64,000 nucleotides of DNA from Zerene cesonia (GCF_012273895.1 NW_024045132.1:62001-126000), one strand, 5' to 3'; positions 12,602 through 23,489 are shown, counted from the stretch's first letter. Numbers and translations are program-made. The notes: generated by a model from the sequence alone, not told the origin.

Positions 12602-12660
12602 AATTACATTATTGCCTCTGTTTGTTGTTTCATACTACGGGTCGTAAAGTTTAATTGTAC
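12602..12660 (-). other. 5' UTR part of the first coding exon, with splice acceptor
   Basis: Just upstream of the leader lies a pyrimidine-rich tract ending TTTTTGGTTTCAG on the minus strand (12673-12661), a good acceptor. The exon holding the start codon therefore probably runs from 12660 to 12439, and at least one non-coding 5' exon lies further upstream. Confidence 0.6.
12604..12633 (-). promoter_or_regulatory. Upstream ORF in the LRR gene leader
   Basis: Nine codons (MKQQTEAIM) and a TAA end two bases before the main ATG at 12601, in a different frame. If included in the mRNA, this would require reinitiation or leaky scanning and would lower translation of the receptor. The uORF is visible in sequence; its effect is inferred. 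Confidence 0.5.
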
Positions 12661-12673
12661 CTGAAACCAAAAA

Positions 12674-13679
12674 GGATTTGTTATTAAACATTTATGTATA
12701 CATATACTAATACATTTAATACAACGTCAGTCAAACTCAAACTTAATAAAACTTGAAACACATATTATGAGGTCTGATATAACGTTGTTGATTCATTTAT
12801 AAGTAGCTAACTATAGCGTGCAAACTACTGCACAATTTCCACACTACTCCAACTTTATTCCTATTTCTCTTTAAAAATTTAATTTCATATGAACTTCGTC
12901 TCATTTGAAGTGTGCATTGCTAGGGTGTAGCAATATACACACCATAAATCTATTATATTAAACTTCTATTTAGCTATAAGCTTTATTATATTAAGCTATT
13001 GCGTCACTACATGCATATCAATTGTATGTATTCCAGAATACAAAGCAATACAATATGATGTAATAACCGTTATGCCGACATTAATTTAATGATTTTATTA
13101 AGTAGGTATATGATACTAATAATAAACTATAAAAACTGCGAATACAAAATATAAAAAATACAAGGTTACAGACGATTTTTTTCGTATATATGCTGATCAT
13201 TAAAACTCAACAGAGGAAGTCAAGTAAAGTGTAAACATACTTTTTCCAATATTACTCGTTGTTATTGGAAAACCATAATTGATGAGACCAGCATTTAACA
13301 TGTGTGGTGAAAGTAAGGTGGAATTCCCCTATCGAAAAAGGGAGGATACTCGACCAGTCTCCATGACTGGCCGGCCTGTAAGGCCCTAATTAAATGATGT
13401 TGGAAAGTATATATTCCTCTGTAGCGAAAAAATTCACTTGCGCAATTCAGAAATATGTCGCTACAAATGAGCTAAATCGTCTTTTATTATGTCTTAGAAT
13501 ATAAAAGAAAATGTATGACATGGTTCAGGATGAATGGGGAATGCTGAAAATTTTATTCGACAGAAAAAAACAACGATACGACTAAAGATTTCTTATCCAT
13601 TAAAAACATGCTAATATGAGGGCATTTATTTTGATTTTTAGATTATTTTTTCAAGGAACAGAAATTGATGGGGCTACAA
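12674..13679. other. Non-coding, presumed 5' intron of the LRR gene
   Basis: AT-rich with no open frame of note. A short GC-richer patch at about 13316-13385 contains small self-complementary words (CCAGT..ACTGG and GGCCGGCCTGTAAGGCC). It may be a retroelement fragment but was not identified. Confidence 0.4.
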
Positions 13680-13721
13680 GATTATAATCAGAAAGAAATT
13701 TTGAAAGAATAGAAAAAATTT

Positions 13722-13796
13722 GATCACGAGGCAGGATTCGAACCTGCGTTTCTTGCCTAATCGTAGCAACGCCTAGCCTCTCGGCCACCCGTGATC
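13722..13796 (-). tRNA. tRNA-like unit, probably pseudogene or SINE head
   Basis: On the minus strand the sequence folds as a cloverleaf: acceptor TCACGGG/CTCGTGA (two extra outer pairs GA/TC), D arm with A box TGGCCGAGAGG, anticodon arm TTGCT/GGCAA with loop ACGATTA, and T arm GCAGG/CCTGC with B box GGTTCGAATCC. T6 follows four bases later (A6 at 13713-13718 on the plus strand), a Pol III terminator. Oddities: loop position 33 is C rather than U, the body resembles the serine class but lacks a long variable arm, and no CCA-independent identity is clear. A working tRNA is unlikely, but Pol III transcription is plausible. Confidence 0.45.
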
Positions 13797-14131
13797 CTGC
13801 CACAGTAATCGAATTTCTTCTATTCTTTCGGTTTCATGTGCCTAAGGGGCACCCCACCCGTCTCAATAGATGGCGTGTGGGATATTCGAATCCTGCCTCG
13901 TTATTGAATTTTTTCTATTCTTTCAAAATTTCTCATTTATAAAGCATTTCAATGCTATAAATCTAAAAATTAAATTTAACAAAGGCCGCGTTCCATCGAT
14001 ACAATATTGTAATCATTGAAATAATGTTTCGTATTGGTTGTGATGGTTCTTAATCATCTCAATAGATGGCGTGGGGTGCCCCTTAGGCACATGAAACCGA
14101 AAGAATAGAAGAAATTCGATTACTGTGGCAG

Positions 14132-14206
14132 GATCACGGGTGGCCGAGAGGCTAGGCGTTGCTACGGTTAGGCAAGATACGCAGGTTCGAATCCTGCCTC
14201 GTGATC
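14132..14206 (+). tRNA. tRNA-like unit, second copy in opposite orientation
   Basis: It differs from the unit at 13722-13796 by two substitutions, one in the anticodon loop (ACGGTTA instead of ACGATTA) and one in the variable region. A box, B box and acceptor complementarity are intact. A T6 run at 14210-14215 gives a Pol III terminator. The nominal anticodon differs between the copies (GGT here, GAT there), which argues against selection for decoding and for a tRNA-derived repeat. The two units point away from each other. Confidence 0.45.
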
Positions 14207-14285
14207 AAATTTTTTCTATTCTTTCAAAATTTCTAATTTATAAAGCATTTCAATGCTATAAAACTAAAAATTAAAGATTATAATC

Positions 14286-15982
14286 ATTTATTTTTGGTAC
14301 AATCGATAGGGTTTTAACAAATAGCAATATTTTTATTTCTGAGCATGCTCAGTAAGTTTGCGCAGAATATGTGCCTGCGTCCCTGTGTGACAACAGTGCA
14401 GGCCGACACCGTCAATCATCAAGATCTAGTAATTTATCTACTTGTTTAGAGATTAGTAACTTTTGCTTGTATGCAATACATCTAGCGAACATTACGTGTG
14501 CTCTGCTATGATTGATTTCAATAAGAAGCCCAGTTAAAGTTAAAGTTGTAAATATGACATGGAAAGCGTGATAGCGCATAAAGTACAGTCCATTGAAATT
14601 TTTTTTTTTTCAGTACATTTGGCGCGTGCGTTTTTCACAGGACGCTATTCTATTTGATTGATGTTCATTTGATTCTGACTGATTGATTGATTGATTTGCT
14701 AGTGAGGGAGATAAAGCGTGAAACGCTTGTTTCAAAATGACGACACGACGAAATTGCATCTTCTGAGAATCGTGACCCTAAATTTCGATATTTATATTTC
14801 GTTATTCACTTATATATTTTAATGTGTATATTGTTTTATTAATTTGTAATTAAATTTCTGTATAGCATATTGGCGCGATGGCTAGACTGTAAGCCACTAT
14901 GCTGTTGAGTAATAATAAATAAAAAAGTAACTTTTTAATAGACTAGTATGCAATGTGTCATTATTAAAATCATTGATTGGAGACCGTAGCTACAGCTGAT
15001 AGAGTTTAAATGTCTGCGTGCGCTATTCTAGCCCTTGTAGCGGACACATGTATTGTTATTTAAAATTAAGTAACGTTTTTACCATAGTATGCATAAGAAT
15101 AATTATAACAATAAATATATATTTTAAACAAAAGCAAAACATACATCACTTTTAAACTATGAATGACTAGTTTTAAATTTTGCATCGAATACAAACAGAA
15201 ACATGAACTGCCAAAAAGTTTATCAAGCTCCGCTTTGTGTATCTACTGAAAATGTAAAATATTTGCCGCCCGTTTTTTTGTTCCTATCAGAGAGCTTCGT
15301 TCTGTATAAAACATGTTTTATAGAAGCGTCATAGAGCTCTTGTTACCTGAAGGCATCTGAAACAATAATCACTTTAAACGTATAGCTTAATGGATGTCAA
15401 TCAAATACAGTGAGACAATATACTCCTTAAATTTCACAGGATACGTAACAACGTAAGAACGGATTCTAACAAGAATGAAACTTCAACTAATCAGAACAAC
15501 TACAAAATATGATTTGTTTAAGTGACACATTCATGATACTTTTATGATGAATGAAAACCTTCGTTTCTCAGTTCATCTCCCTTTATCGGACTGCAAATTT
15601 TCTTTTTGTTTACTAAAGAGCAGTTTGTAGACCGTTATTAGAGTTTGCTCCAATATTACATAATAATTACAATCATAAGTAGCAAAGCAGCAAAAAGCGT
15701 TAAAGTTTATTATAACTCCAGTCGCTAATTATAGACCGTGTCTACTACAAAACTTCACTAACATTAGCTTAAAAATATACATTTAGCTACAAACAGTATC
15801 TGCAACAAGTTTCCATAGTGATAGTTGATTTAAATGAATATGAAAAAAAACATAAGTTTGCAATGATAAAGGTTGACCAAACTTCCACTGATAGGATACA
15901 TAAATAAAAAAGAGATAGCAGGATAAAGCCGTTTGTCGTACCAATAATTTTTTAAACCAGGGCGATACTTACCCCAAATAAG
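14286..15982. other. Intergenic, no gene seen
   Basis: AT-rich unique sequence. No convincing open frame, RNA gene or repeat was found. Confidence 0.55.
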
Positions 15983-16113
15983 CGAGCAGCGCATTCGCAG
16001 AGGCCCTACCTTTGCGAATGTTCATGGGCGGTGGTGATTGCTTACCATCAGGCGAACCACCAGCTCAGTTGCCCGCTATGACAATAAAAAAAAAAAAAAA
16101 TAAATAAATAAAT
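15983..16113 (+). mobile_element. Metulj-like SINE, 3' fragment
   Basis: Only the 3' part is kept: GCGAATGTTCATGGGCGGTG, then CTTACCATCAGGCGAACCAC and GTTGCCCGCTATGACA, followed by an A run and (AAAT)n tail. The 5' two-thirds of the element is absent, as expected for 5' truncation during reverse transcription. Confidence 0.8.
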
Positions 16114-16201
16114 ACTATCACATATTGGACAATAAGAACAAGGTAGAGATAGTGATCCAACTTCAATACAAGCCGTTACTAAATAGGTGTTAAGAATAAT
16201 A

Positions 16202-16515
16202 TTTTTTTTTGTAAGGCAATGGAGCTGGTGGATCGCCTGATAGCAAGCACATTTGGAGAGGTATAAGGTCAATTGCAGACCTTACACCTCTACAAATGGG
16301 TTGCCGACTTTAAATTGGAAAAGGATTAAAAAGATGAGAGCAATAAGGAAAGGACTGGGAAGGATAAGAAAAGGACATGGGACTCCGGCTCTCCCAATTA
16401 CCGAACGAAACACATAGTAGCATACTACTACGGCACACCGGTCCTCTGTGGGGGACTGGTACTTTCCGGGAGCGAGATGGCTCAAAATGGCCCAAAGAAT
16501 GCGCAACTCCCACAT
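16202..16515 (-). mobile_element. Metulj-like SINE, near full length, diverged
   Basis: Minus orientation, with the tail as the T run 16202-16210. It has the 3' variant with a GGTCTGCAATTGACCTTA-type module and an ACCCATTTGTAGAGG motif, shared with the copy at 23139. It carries many substitutions relative to the copy at 23139. The open frames through it are SINE-derived. Confidence 0.8.
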
Positions 16516-16965
16516 ACAGCCTTTTTCTATGATGTAAGGTAAATGCGAGTTATCAGCTCAATCCTTATTTCAGTAGAGAAACAGCAGAGCGTGAAATAGC
16601 AGCGTCAGGATAATCAAAGCACAGTCATAACGTCCTTAACTCGAAACACCTGCTTAACATGGATGGATTGACATTGAAACGCAAAGTCACGATAATATTG
16701 GGTGGGGCAGTGTGATAATTACCACCCTTTCTTTTAAACATGGAAAGTAAAAATTCAAAATCCGTACTAATTTTATAAGCAGGAAAGTTACTATATGTGT
16801 CTGTCTGTCAGTTTTATATTTTGAGGTTTTAAACGAGAGGAACGTAGGATCTAGCCACGTCTCATGAACACTTTCACAAATTTGTTTTAAAGTGTTATAT
16901 TGCAAGAGTATTTATTGTATTTATTATTTTTTTATTTTTGTTTGAAATACTGGCAGATCAGAAAA
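16516..16965. other. Non-coding, no gene seen
   Basis: A minus-strand open frame of 72 codons at 16687-16905 has no recognisable feature. Nothing else was seen. Confidence 0.5.
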
Positions 16966-17046
16966 GAAAAAATCGATCACGAGGCGGGAATAAAACTCAC
17001 ATCCTTCGCTCATACCCATCTCATTGATTAAACTCAAGAATAGAAT
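16966..17046 (-). mobile_element. Degraded copy of the tRNA-like repeat
   Basis: AAAAAATCGATCACGAGGCG followed by a decayed tRNA-like body matches the minus orientation of the units at 13722 and 14132. It ends near the TAGAATAAG trailer. A and B boxes are damaged. Confidence 0.55.
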
Positions 17047-17606
17047 AAGAGTTAGTATTCATTTACAATACTGCATAAAATACAGAGAATTTGAGAGAGG
17101 TTAATTATAATTAGGTTGTCTCTCAAAAGTCTTATGATTTTTTTAATATACTCCAAATAATTTTAGGTTGACCGATAGTAAGAATAAAGAAACAAACATT
17201 TATCTATTTTTTATAATTTACCCAAAAGGTTATCTTATATTCATTTATTATTATAAACTAATATTTTGTATGACGACGCCACAAATAAAGTGGGAATAAC
17301 ATGCTATGTGTATCAATATATAATAAACAATTATTGAAAAAAAAAAAACTTACCTTACAGATACAATAATGTATTTTATGATGCTGCGTTTCAATATCAC
17401 GAACGTTTAAAATATAATAGATAAAACAGTAATAAGAGACTATACATAAAAATTTCTAAATAATATTAGAAACACCCCATACCTTATTATTATTACACGT
17501 ATATAGTCAAGGTAAATAACTAATCTAACTTCTTACGGAAAGCACCAACTCCATCATGACTATCGCAAAGCTAGGAAAGTTAGTAAACTGAGAAAATAGT
17601 TCTTAC

Positions 17607-17930
17607 CAAAAAATACTTTTGTTTGTGCTGACACACGGCCTCCGGCTAATTGCAAAACAGTGTTATCCTTTAGTGTTTAGAGTCCATTTTTGTGACGCAA
17701 CTCGGTTGGTCGGATCGAACTGCGCCTGTCCTTAAAGTGTACGGTATCCAACACAAGAAACGTGCGGTATTCCAGTCACAGTCGTTTTTTGTGATTTTAT
17801 AATAGGTTATATGTGGATTAACGGGCAACACAGAACGCCTGAGGTCATTAGAAAGCTCGACAGAAGACTGCCGCGGCGGCGCGCGCTGTGTAGGTCACCG
17901 CTGTTGTTGCGGCACCCCCGACCCACTATT
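17607..17930 (-). promoter_or_regulatory. Candidate promoter and 5' non-coding exon of the LRR gene
   Basis: A GC- and CpG-rich block (17866-17930, including GCCGCGGCGGCGCGCGC) stands out in AT-rich DNA. On the minus strand a TATAAAA lies at 17801-17795, and a splice donor TTTTTG|GTAAGAAC cuts at 17607/17606. A leader exon of about 160-320 bases ending at 17607 could splice to the acceptor at 12661 across a roughly 4.9-kb intron. A stronger donor motif (AAG|GTAAGT, exon end 17354) lies further 3' but lacks a clear upstream acceptor. No transcript evidence is available and the link to the gene is inferred. Confidence 0.35.
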
Positions 17931-19509
17931 ATTATACTTTTATGACGAATCAGAATTTTTGCTGAACCTTACAGTAAGATACTCTAATACTGTATTTCTT
18001 GAATCAATATAATATCTGGTACGCGAATATAATGATAATGTCGATTGAATTTATTTAAAAGCAGATTTAACAATTCATAATAGTTTCAAAGTTTGGCGAG
18101 CAGTGTGATTTTATTTAATATTTAATTTAAGTTATTGTTTTTAATTACTTGGTTAGTTAAAGGAAAATTCTGGTTTAATAACACGAATAATTTTGAAAAC
18201 TTGCATTTATATTGTATAAAGTTTTCGATTATTTCGATTTATTCAAGTAGGAATAAGTTTAATTAAGATGACGATTTTATGCAGAACAATTGTAAAATAT
18301 TTAAACATTAAATTTTTGGAGATAAGAATTTGCTAATAAAAAAAGACTCGTATAGTTTGAAAACTTAATTAACATTTAACTGAATCTTAGAATCACATTC
18401 AGTTCACTTCAAGTTGAAATTAATAGCTGACATTTCATACAAAATGAAAACATGTTATTACAATATAAAAGAGCCATAATTTAAATTTCATAGCCCAAAG
18501 CATATGAAACGACATCGCTTGGAAGGCTTTCAGTGTGACGTTGCATTGGCTCAATGCTCAGAAAATCCGCTGTTCCAGTCGCTCGCAATGAATCTGGGTC
18601 AGAGAGTCAAGAAGTATCCATAATCTTACTATGGATTTTAGTGAATTTTAACTAGAATGAATAATGATGAAGCGCTATTTGCATTTTAGTCGTAATTAAC
18701 GCTCTTTTATGAAGTTTGTAATCAGTATTAAATAACATGTAATTTTTTAAATTAATAATACATTGATAGGTTAGCTTCTGAACCATTTTTAATGCTTAAG
18801 AATTAAATACATACAATATACAATTAGTAATTTTTTCAAGCCATGCTGGAATGCAATGAAATATCGTTAATTGAAAATGTTTGTTAAACGGAATAAAATC
18901 GGATTTAAAATGTTGTATTCACAATTTATCAGTAAAATTGTACTGCCGTCATAATTCATTGCCTTTTTCGTATTTTATATGTCGATGTCCTTTGATTCAA
19001 ATGACGTTACGAATATTTCCAGTATTAATAAAATAGGCTTACAAAGAGCTTTTCTTAAATTCAGCTTATTTTAACGTATTGAACTCGCCCTCTTTGGTAG
19101 GCAGGTACTATAAAATTCAATTGAATTCTGTCTCAACCTTCACTGAGTGCGATATGGGTCAACGATTTGTTCACAAATGTATACTACTGCTAAATGAATT
19201 TTATTTTAAGCTTCTTTGAGATTCATGACTATTCAAATTCCCAAATAAGGGAGTTTCTATAAGCTCGAATTAAAAAAAATAAGATAATGGAGCAAAATCT
19301 CACAAGAGCACCTTAACTGACGTTCGACAACGAAATGTGGACGATTAAAAAGTATTAGTATGCATTATATATACGCATGCCTATACGTTTACTTGCTCAG
19401 ATAGATGGCCAATTTCCAAGTATCAGGTAATCAAGGTACATAAAAAGGTATTAGCAACATTATGAAACTGGTTTTCAAGTATATTCAGGACAATATCATT
19501 AAAAATAAG
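17931..19509. other. Intergenic, no gene seen
   Basis: AT-rich unique sequence. A short patch at about 18515-18610 is less AT-rich. No gene or known repeat was identified. Confidence 0.5.
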
Positions 19510-19803
19510 TCGGTTATTCCCCGAATTTTTGCGTCGGCTGTATTATTGGGCCTACTTACCCCCGGGAAGAATGCAAGCAAGCATAGTAGCATCTAAATGC
19601 TGTGTTTCGTTGGAGGAACTGAAGGCCTGTACCCATTTCCTCATCCTTCCATTTCTTAATTCGTATCATCAATCCTTTTCTTATCTCTTACCACTTACAA
19701 GCAAGCAACGCATTTGCAGAGGCCTCATCTCAATTCATACCTTACCTGTTTCCATGACTCGTGATCGCTTACTTATCAAGTGAACCACCAATTTATATGG
19801 AAA
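19510..19803 (+). mobile_element. Metulj-like SINE, old and diverged
   Basis: Recognisable landmarks in order: TTGGGCCTACTTACCCCCGGG, AGTAGCAT..TGTGTTTCGT, GGAACTGAAGGCC, the pyrimidine-rich CCTTCC stretch, CATTTGCAGAGGC and GTGATCGCTTACTTATCAAG ending ACCACCA. It is heavily mutated. The 84-codon open frame through it is not a gene. Confidence 0.65.
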
Positions 19804-20382
19804 AAAAACCAAAATAGTCGAAGCTCAATTTTAAAATAACTGCTGTACAAAACCACTGGCCGTTGAAACGAGTCCGATATGTAAAAACACAAATGATGTT
19901 CATTTGGACTTACATAGTGCAAATGGACTATTGTAACAATTCGAAAATTGGTTACCAAATAATTATAACGGGAAATGAAGTTACACGGGATCTTATCAAT
20001 AAAACCAGAACGCTACATTATTATATTCAATTTCCGAGTTCCTATCAGATATCCGCGTAGTAAAATAACGCCTTTAGTTCCTCCTCTACGTGACACTGTA
20101 TTTGGTTCACAATCTCCCGTTTGTAGATGATCAATGAGCATGCCAATGATTTAGATATATTTCATGATAATTATCGCAAAATCCGTGGCAAAACATGTCT
20201 GTAAACTTGTAACATAACGCAAATTTACATATTGTGTTATAATATAACTATCCGTCACATTTATTTTTATTTGTTAAATCTATGTATCCTATGTATAAGT
20301 TATAATGTAACAGGTGTTGGATGACCATATTAAATATAATAAAATAAATAAAATAAAAATTATGTAAGTTTAAAAGAGTTGT

Positions 20383-20705
20383 CATCATAATTATCAGCCC
20401 ATATATGTTTTCCACTGCTGGGTCACAGGTCTCCTTTGAGGGTTCAGTTCCATAATCCACCACGCTGGCCAAGTGCGGGTTGGCAGATGTTTAATCGAAT
20501 TCGCCGTCGAATTTTTGATTCTCAGACATGCCGGTTTCCTCACGATATTTTCCTTCACCGTTTTAAGCAGTGGTGATGTTATCCACATGTGCAGATAAAT
20601 TGAAAAAATCCATTTATTTCCTGCACGCTCGCTCGGTCTCGAACCCCGACTTATCGATTTTGACGTCCGAGGTTCTTACCACACTCAATGAGTCAACACT
20701 GCTTA
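20383..20705 (+). mobile_element. Lepidopteran interspersed repeat, probably a LINE 3' fragment
   Basis: It begins CATCATAATTATCAGCCCAT, continues CCACTGCTGGGTCACAGGTC, ATAATCCACCACGCTGGCCA, GACATGCCGGTTTCCTCACG and TTTTCCTTCACCG, and ends near CGAACCCCGACTTATCG. This block structure recurs across lepidopteran genomes. I recall it as retroelement-derived but cannot name the family. Other fragments occur at 37666-37885, 41362-41450 and 56622-56690 (minus). Confidence 0.65.
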
Positions 20706-20916
20706 AAAAAAAAGGTTTTGGAAAAAAATGAAACGTCAATAATAAAATGAGTAACTATACATTACAACAAGGTTTCAGATAAGGCTTTCTATGGAATACG
20801 ACATGTATTTCAAGAATACAAGTCCATTTTTAACAGGTACGACTCGAACATCTCATAATAACTTGCTATTTTGCATCACAGATCTTAAGGACATTGGTGC
20901 TCACTATAGATAAAAT

Positions 20917-21112
20917 ATTTTAATGTGAGAGTCGAGTCATTCTTCGGTATGGGAGAAGCACGTACCGGGGTAGTACTCATCCCCACAGAAAACGTTATCT
21001 GCTTTTCTCTACCCTTCCAAATCCATTCCTTCTTTCCACGAATCAATCCTTTCCTTATCCCGTACCCCATAAGATTCTGTTGACCACCAGATCAGTTGCA
21101 AAAACACGTGCT
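20917..21112 (+). mobile_element. Metulj-like SINE, old, internally deleted
   Basis: GTGAGAGTCGAGTCATTCTTC, then ACCGGGGTAGTACTCATCCC and CACAGAAAACG match the SINE head. The middle is shortened, and the 3' part is reduced to GACCACCAGATCAGTTGCA. Confidence 0.65.
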
Positions 21113-21708
21113 TGCGACTAACCATTGCGATATGGACTAGCCTTTTTAAGTCAGCCATAGTATTTCTATCCTATTCACAATCATTAAGTTTACTTTTAGT
21201 ATATGTCGCCGCAGTGATATCGTGAATATCGACCGTTGATCTTCATTGTTTAGTGATTATCAATAGAGATTCAATTTAATTACTCTCAATATTATAATAT
21301 TGATTTCTGATGATTTTTCAACGTAATCCCTTGTACATATGTTAAATTAATTAAATTAGGAACTGTTTTGATTTTTATTGTCATGATGTTAAATCATGAC
21401 TTTGTTAAGAGAAGTAAGTAAATTAATTTAATGCCGATTTATTTTAGTGTATTTAGTCTCAAGTGTATTTAGTTTATTACGAAGAAAATAAATAATTCTT
21501 TTGTAAATGTTATTTGATGCTTTTTGGGCTTTTTATTTTAAAACCAGTGGCGGCATCTATTGACAGTTTTCCATAATCTTCTACATTTGGAGGGGATTGG
21601 CGCCATTTTGTCTTAAAAGTTAGTGTTGAGTTAAAATATTGGGGTCACTTTTTAGCGGCTCTGGAAGCAAGCACTCTGTAAGTAGATCCATTGTAAAATT
21701 ATTATTAT
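21113..21708. other. Non-coding, no gene seen
   Basis: AT-rich. At about 21545-21600 a GC-richer segment includes GTGGCGGCATCTATTGACAG and GGATTGGCGCC. No gene was found. Confidence 0.45.
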
Positions 21709-21907
21709 ACTAGCTGCACCCCACGGTTTCACACGTGTAAGTCCGTATCCCGTAGGAATAGCGGGATAAAAAGTTTCCTATATATTATCCCAGTTGTCCA
21801 GCTGTTTACGTAACGAATTTCATTGCAATCGGTTCAGTAGTTTTGCGTGAAAGAGTAACAAACACACACACATCCTTAACTTTCGCAATTATAATATTAA
21901 GTAGGAT
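21709..21907 (-). mobile_element. Lep1-type non-autonomous Helitron
   Basis: Reverse orientation: it opens with ACTAGCTGCACCCC (the complement of the 3' end ...GCAGCTAGT) and closes with TTATAATATTAAGTAGGA (the complement of the 5' end TCCTACTAATATTATAA). Internal blocks match the copies at 36994, 53755, 60682 and 60885. It encodes no protein and depends on a Helitron transposase elsewhere. Confidence 0.8.
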
Positions 21908-21941
21908 TAGTAGGATAGTAGGAAGTAGGATAGTAGGATTA
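21901..21941. repeat. Short tandem array of the Helitron 5' end
   Basis: About five irregular copies of GTAGGAT/AGTAGGA directly abut the Helitron terminus (TCCTACT on the other strand). They look like local amplification of the terminal bases. Confidence 0.6.
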
Positions 21942-23138
21942 CAATTAATTAATTTCTCTGTCTACTCAATGTGTAGCTGTAATTTCTGTAAAAAAGTTAG
22001 AAATAAAGTTTGATGTTTTGATACTGAACGGGTTCATTGTGAAACTGTGATTTAAACTGTTCTTACCTTAGATTTTATAAAATCTGATCTCACATATTTG
22101 ACGTTTAGAATTAATTCCCTTTAAGTAGAAGTAGAATTGTAACATTATTTATGCTGGTAAGTGATTGAGTGATAATTGCAACATATTATTATTTATTGTG
22201 GAGAGGGTAGACATAACTTTTTGAACTTCATCTAGTTCTTTGAGTATTAGATTATTACCTAAATATTAACAAATTTCGATATTGTTTAGGACGTAAATAC
22301 TTTGACTATTAGCTAGTCAACGGATGTGTGTATTTAAAAATCTTGGCACGTCGATTTTCACATTTTTTCGATATAATATGAATTTAAACGAATTTATATG
22401 AACTATAGAGAAAACATATGTGGAGAAAAGAAAGTACTAAACTTTGTCCAAAAAAAAAAAACACAAAAATTAGTCTGTCAGTCAGGAATAATGTCGCTTT
22501 CAATGGTGATAAAATAAAAACTCACACATAATAAAAAAATAATTCCTTTTTCTAATTTAAGTGTATTCATGGCGGTTTATTCTTTTCCTAAATAATTAAT
22601 CATTAATGATTTATGATATCTGAATATCGATATATCGATAAGATTACATGTACGTTGTAAAATCGATACTATTTTATTCCTAGAAATGGATATTCCATCT
22701 CTAAGAATAACTACTATAAGTACTGTTAACTAATGGTAACTAAATAAACTCAGCAACATATTTTTAGCTGGAAATTAAGAGGCAAAATATTTTAATCCTT
22801 ATGTTATGGTTTGGAATAATAGAATTGCGCCAACAAATGAAATTAGTCTACAATTCTAGATACCTAATCTAAGTTAGCACTCACAGTCACAATTACATTG
22901 TTGGCGATTTTTCTTCAGCCAAGACTAGAAAATATCCGTCTATGATTTATGGCAGATATTAAGATGATTTAGAACATAGATTTTGCAGATAAGATAGATA
23001 TCTATGGATATAGATTGTAACTGATAATATATATGAGAAGGTGAACGTATTATAAATTACGAGTTATTGGCGGATAACTCAACATTTTTTGATAGCATGC
23101 TTTTGAATTACTCGAAATTTATCATGGCAAATTTATTA
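21942..23138. other. Intergenic, no gene seen
   Basis: AT-rich unique sequence with a short A run at 22448-22460. No gene, RNA or repeat was recognised. Confidence 0.55.
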
Positions 23139-23489
23139 ATGTGGGAGTCAAGCACGCTTCGGCACGAATTGGGCCAGCTCGCACCGGGGAAGTACCTCAC
23201 CTCCACAGAAAACCGGCGTGAAATAATAGCTTGCTATTGTGTTTCGTACAGTGAGTGGGGGAGCCGGAGGCCCACATCCTTTTCCTTACCCTTCCCAGTC
23301 CTTTCCTTTATACCTCTCATCAATCCTTCCTAAACCCTTCCCAATTAAAGTCGGCAATCCATTTGTAGAGGCGAAAGGTCTGCAATTGACCTTACGCCTC
23401 TCCAAATGTTCATGGGCGGTGGTAGCGCTTACCATCAGGCGACCCACCAGCTCCATTGTCGACTATGACATAAAAAAAAAAAAAAAAAA
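23139..23489 (+). mobile_element. Metulj-like SINE, full length, well preserved
   Basis: This is the best copy in the window. It has head GTGGGAGTCAAGCACGCTTC, then GGGCCAGCTCGCACCGGGGA, CACAGAAAACCGGCGTGAAA, GAGCCGGAGGCCC, a pyrimidine-rich middle, CATTTGTAGAGGCG, the near-palindrome GGTCTGCAATTGACC, GTTCATGGGCGGTGG, CCATCAGGCGACCCACCAG and GACTATGACA with an A17-18 tail ending at 23489. Two open frames through it are SINE by-products. Confidence 0.88.

Larger units (their letters stand above)
13680..14285. mobile_element. Fold-back element with tRNA-like units in both arms
   Basis: The left arm (13680 to about 13872) is the inverted copy of the right arm (about 14060-14285). Both outer ends finish with the palindrome GATTATAATC (13680-13689 and 14276-14285). 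Each arm contains a 75-base tRNA-like unit, the conserved TCTATTCTTTC flanks and a GGGGTGCCCCTTAGGCAC segment. A third, partial module (about 13882-13977) in plus orientation lies between them, carrying only the B-box end of the unit and its trailer. The left arm lacks about 40 bases of trailer that the right arm and middle copy keep. The whole could be a tRNA-derived SINE inserted twice in opposite orientation, or a true fold-back transposon. Confidence 0.65.

Noticed and set aside
13722..14206. Two functional tRNA genes
   Set aside because: Anticodons differ between near-identical copies, C33 replaces U33, the variable arm does not fit the serine-like body, and both lie in long repeat arms.
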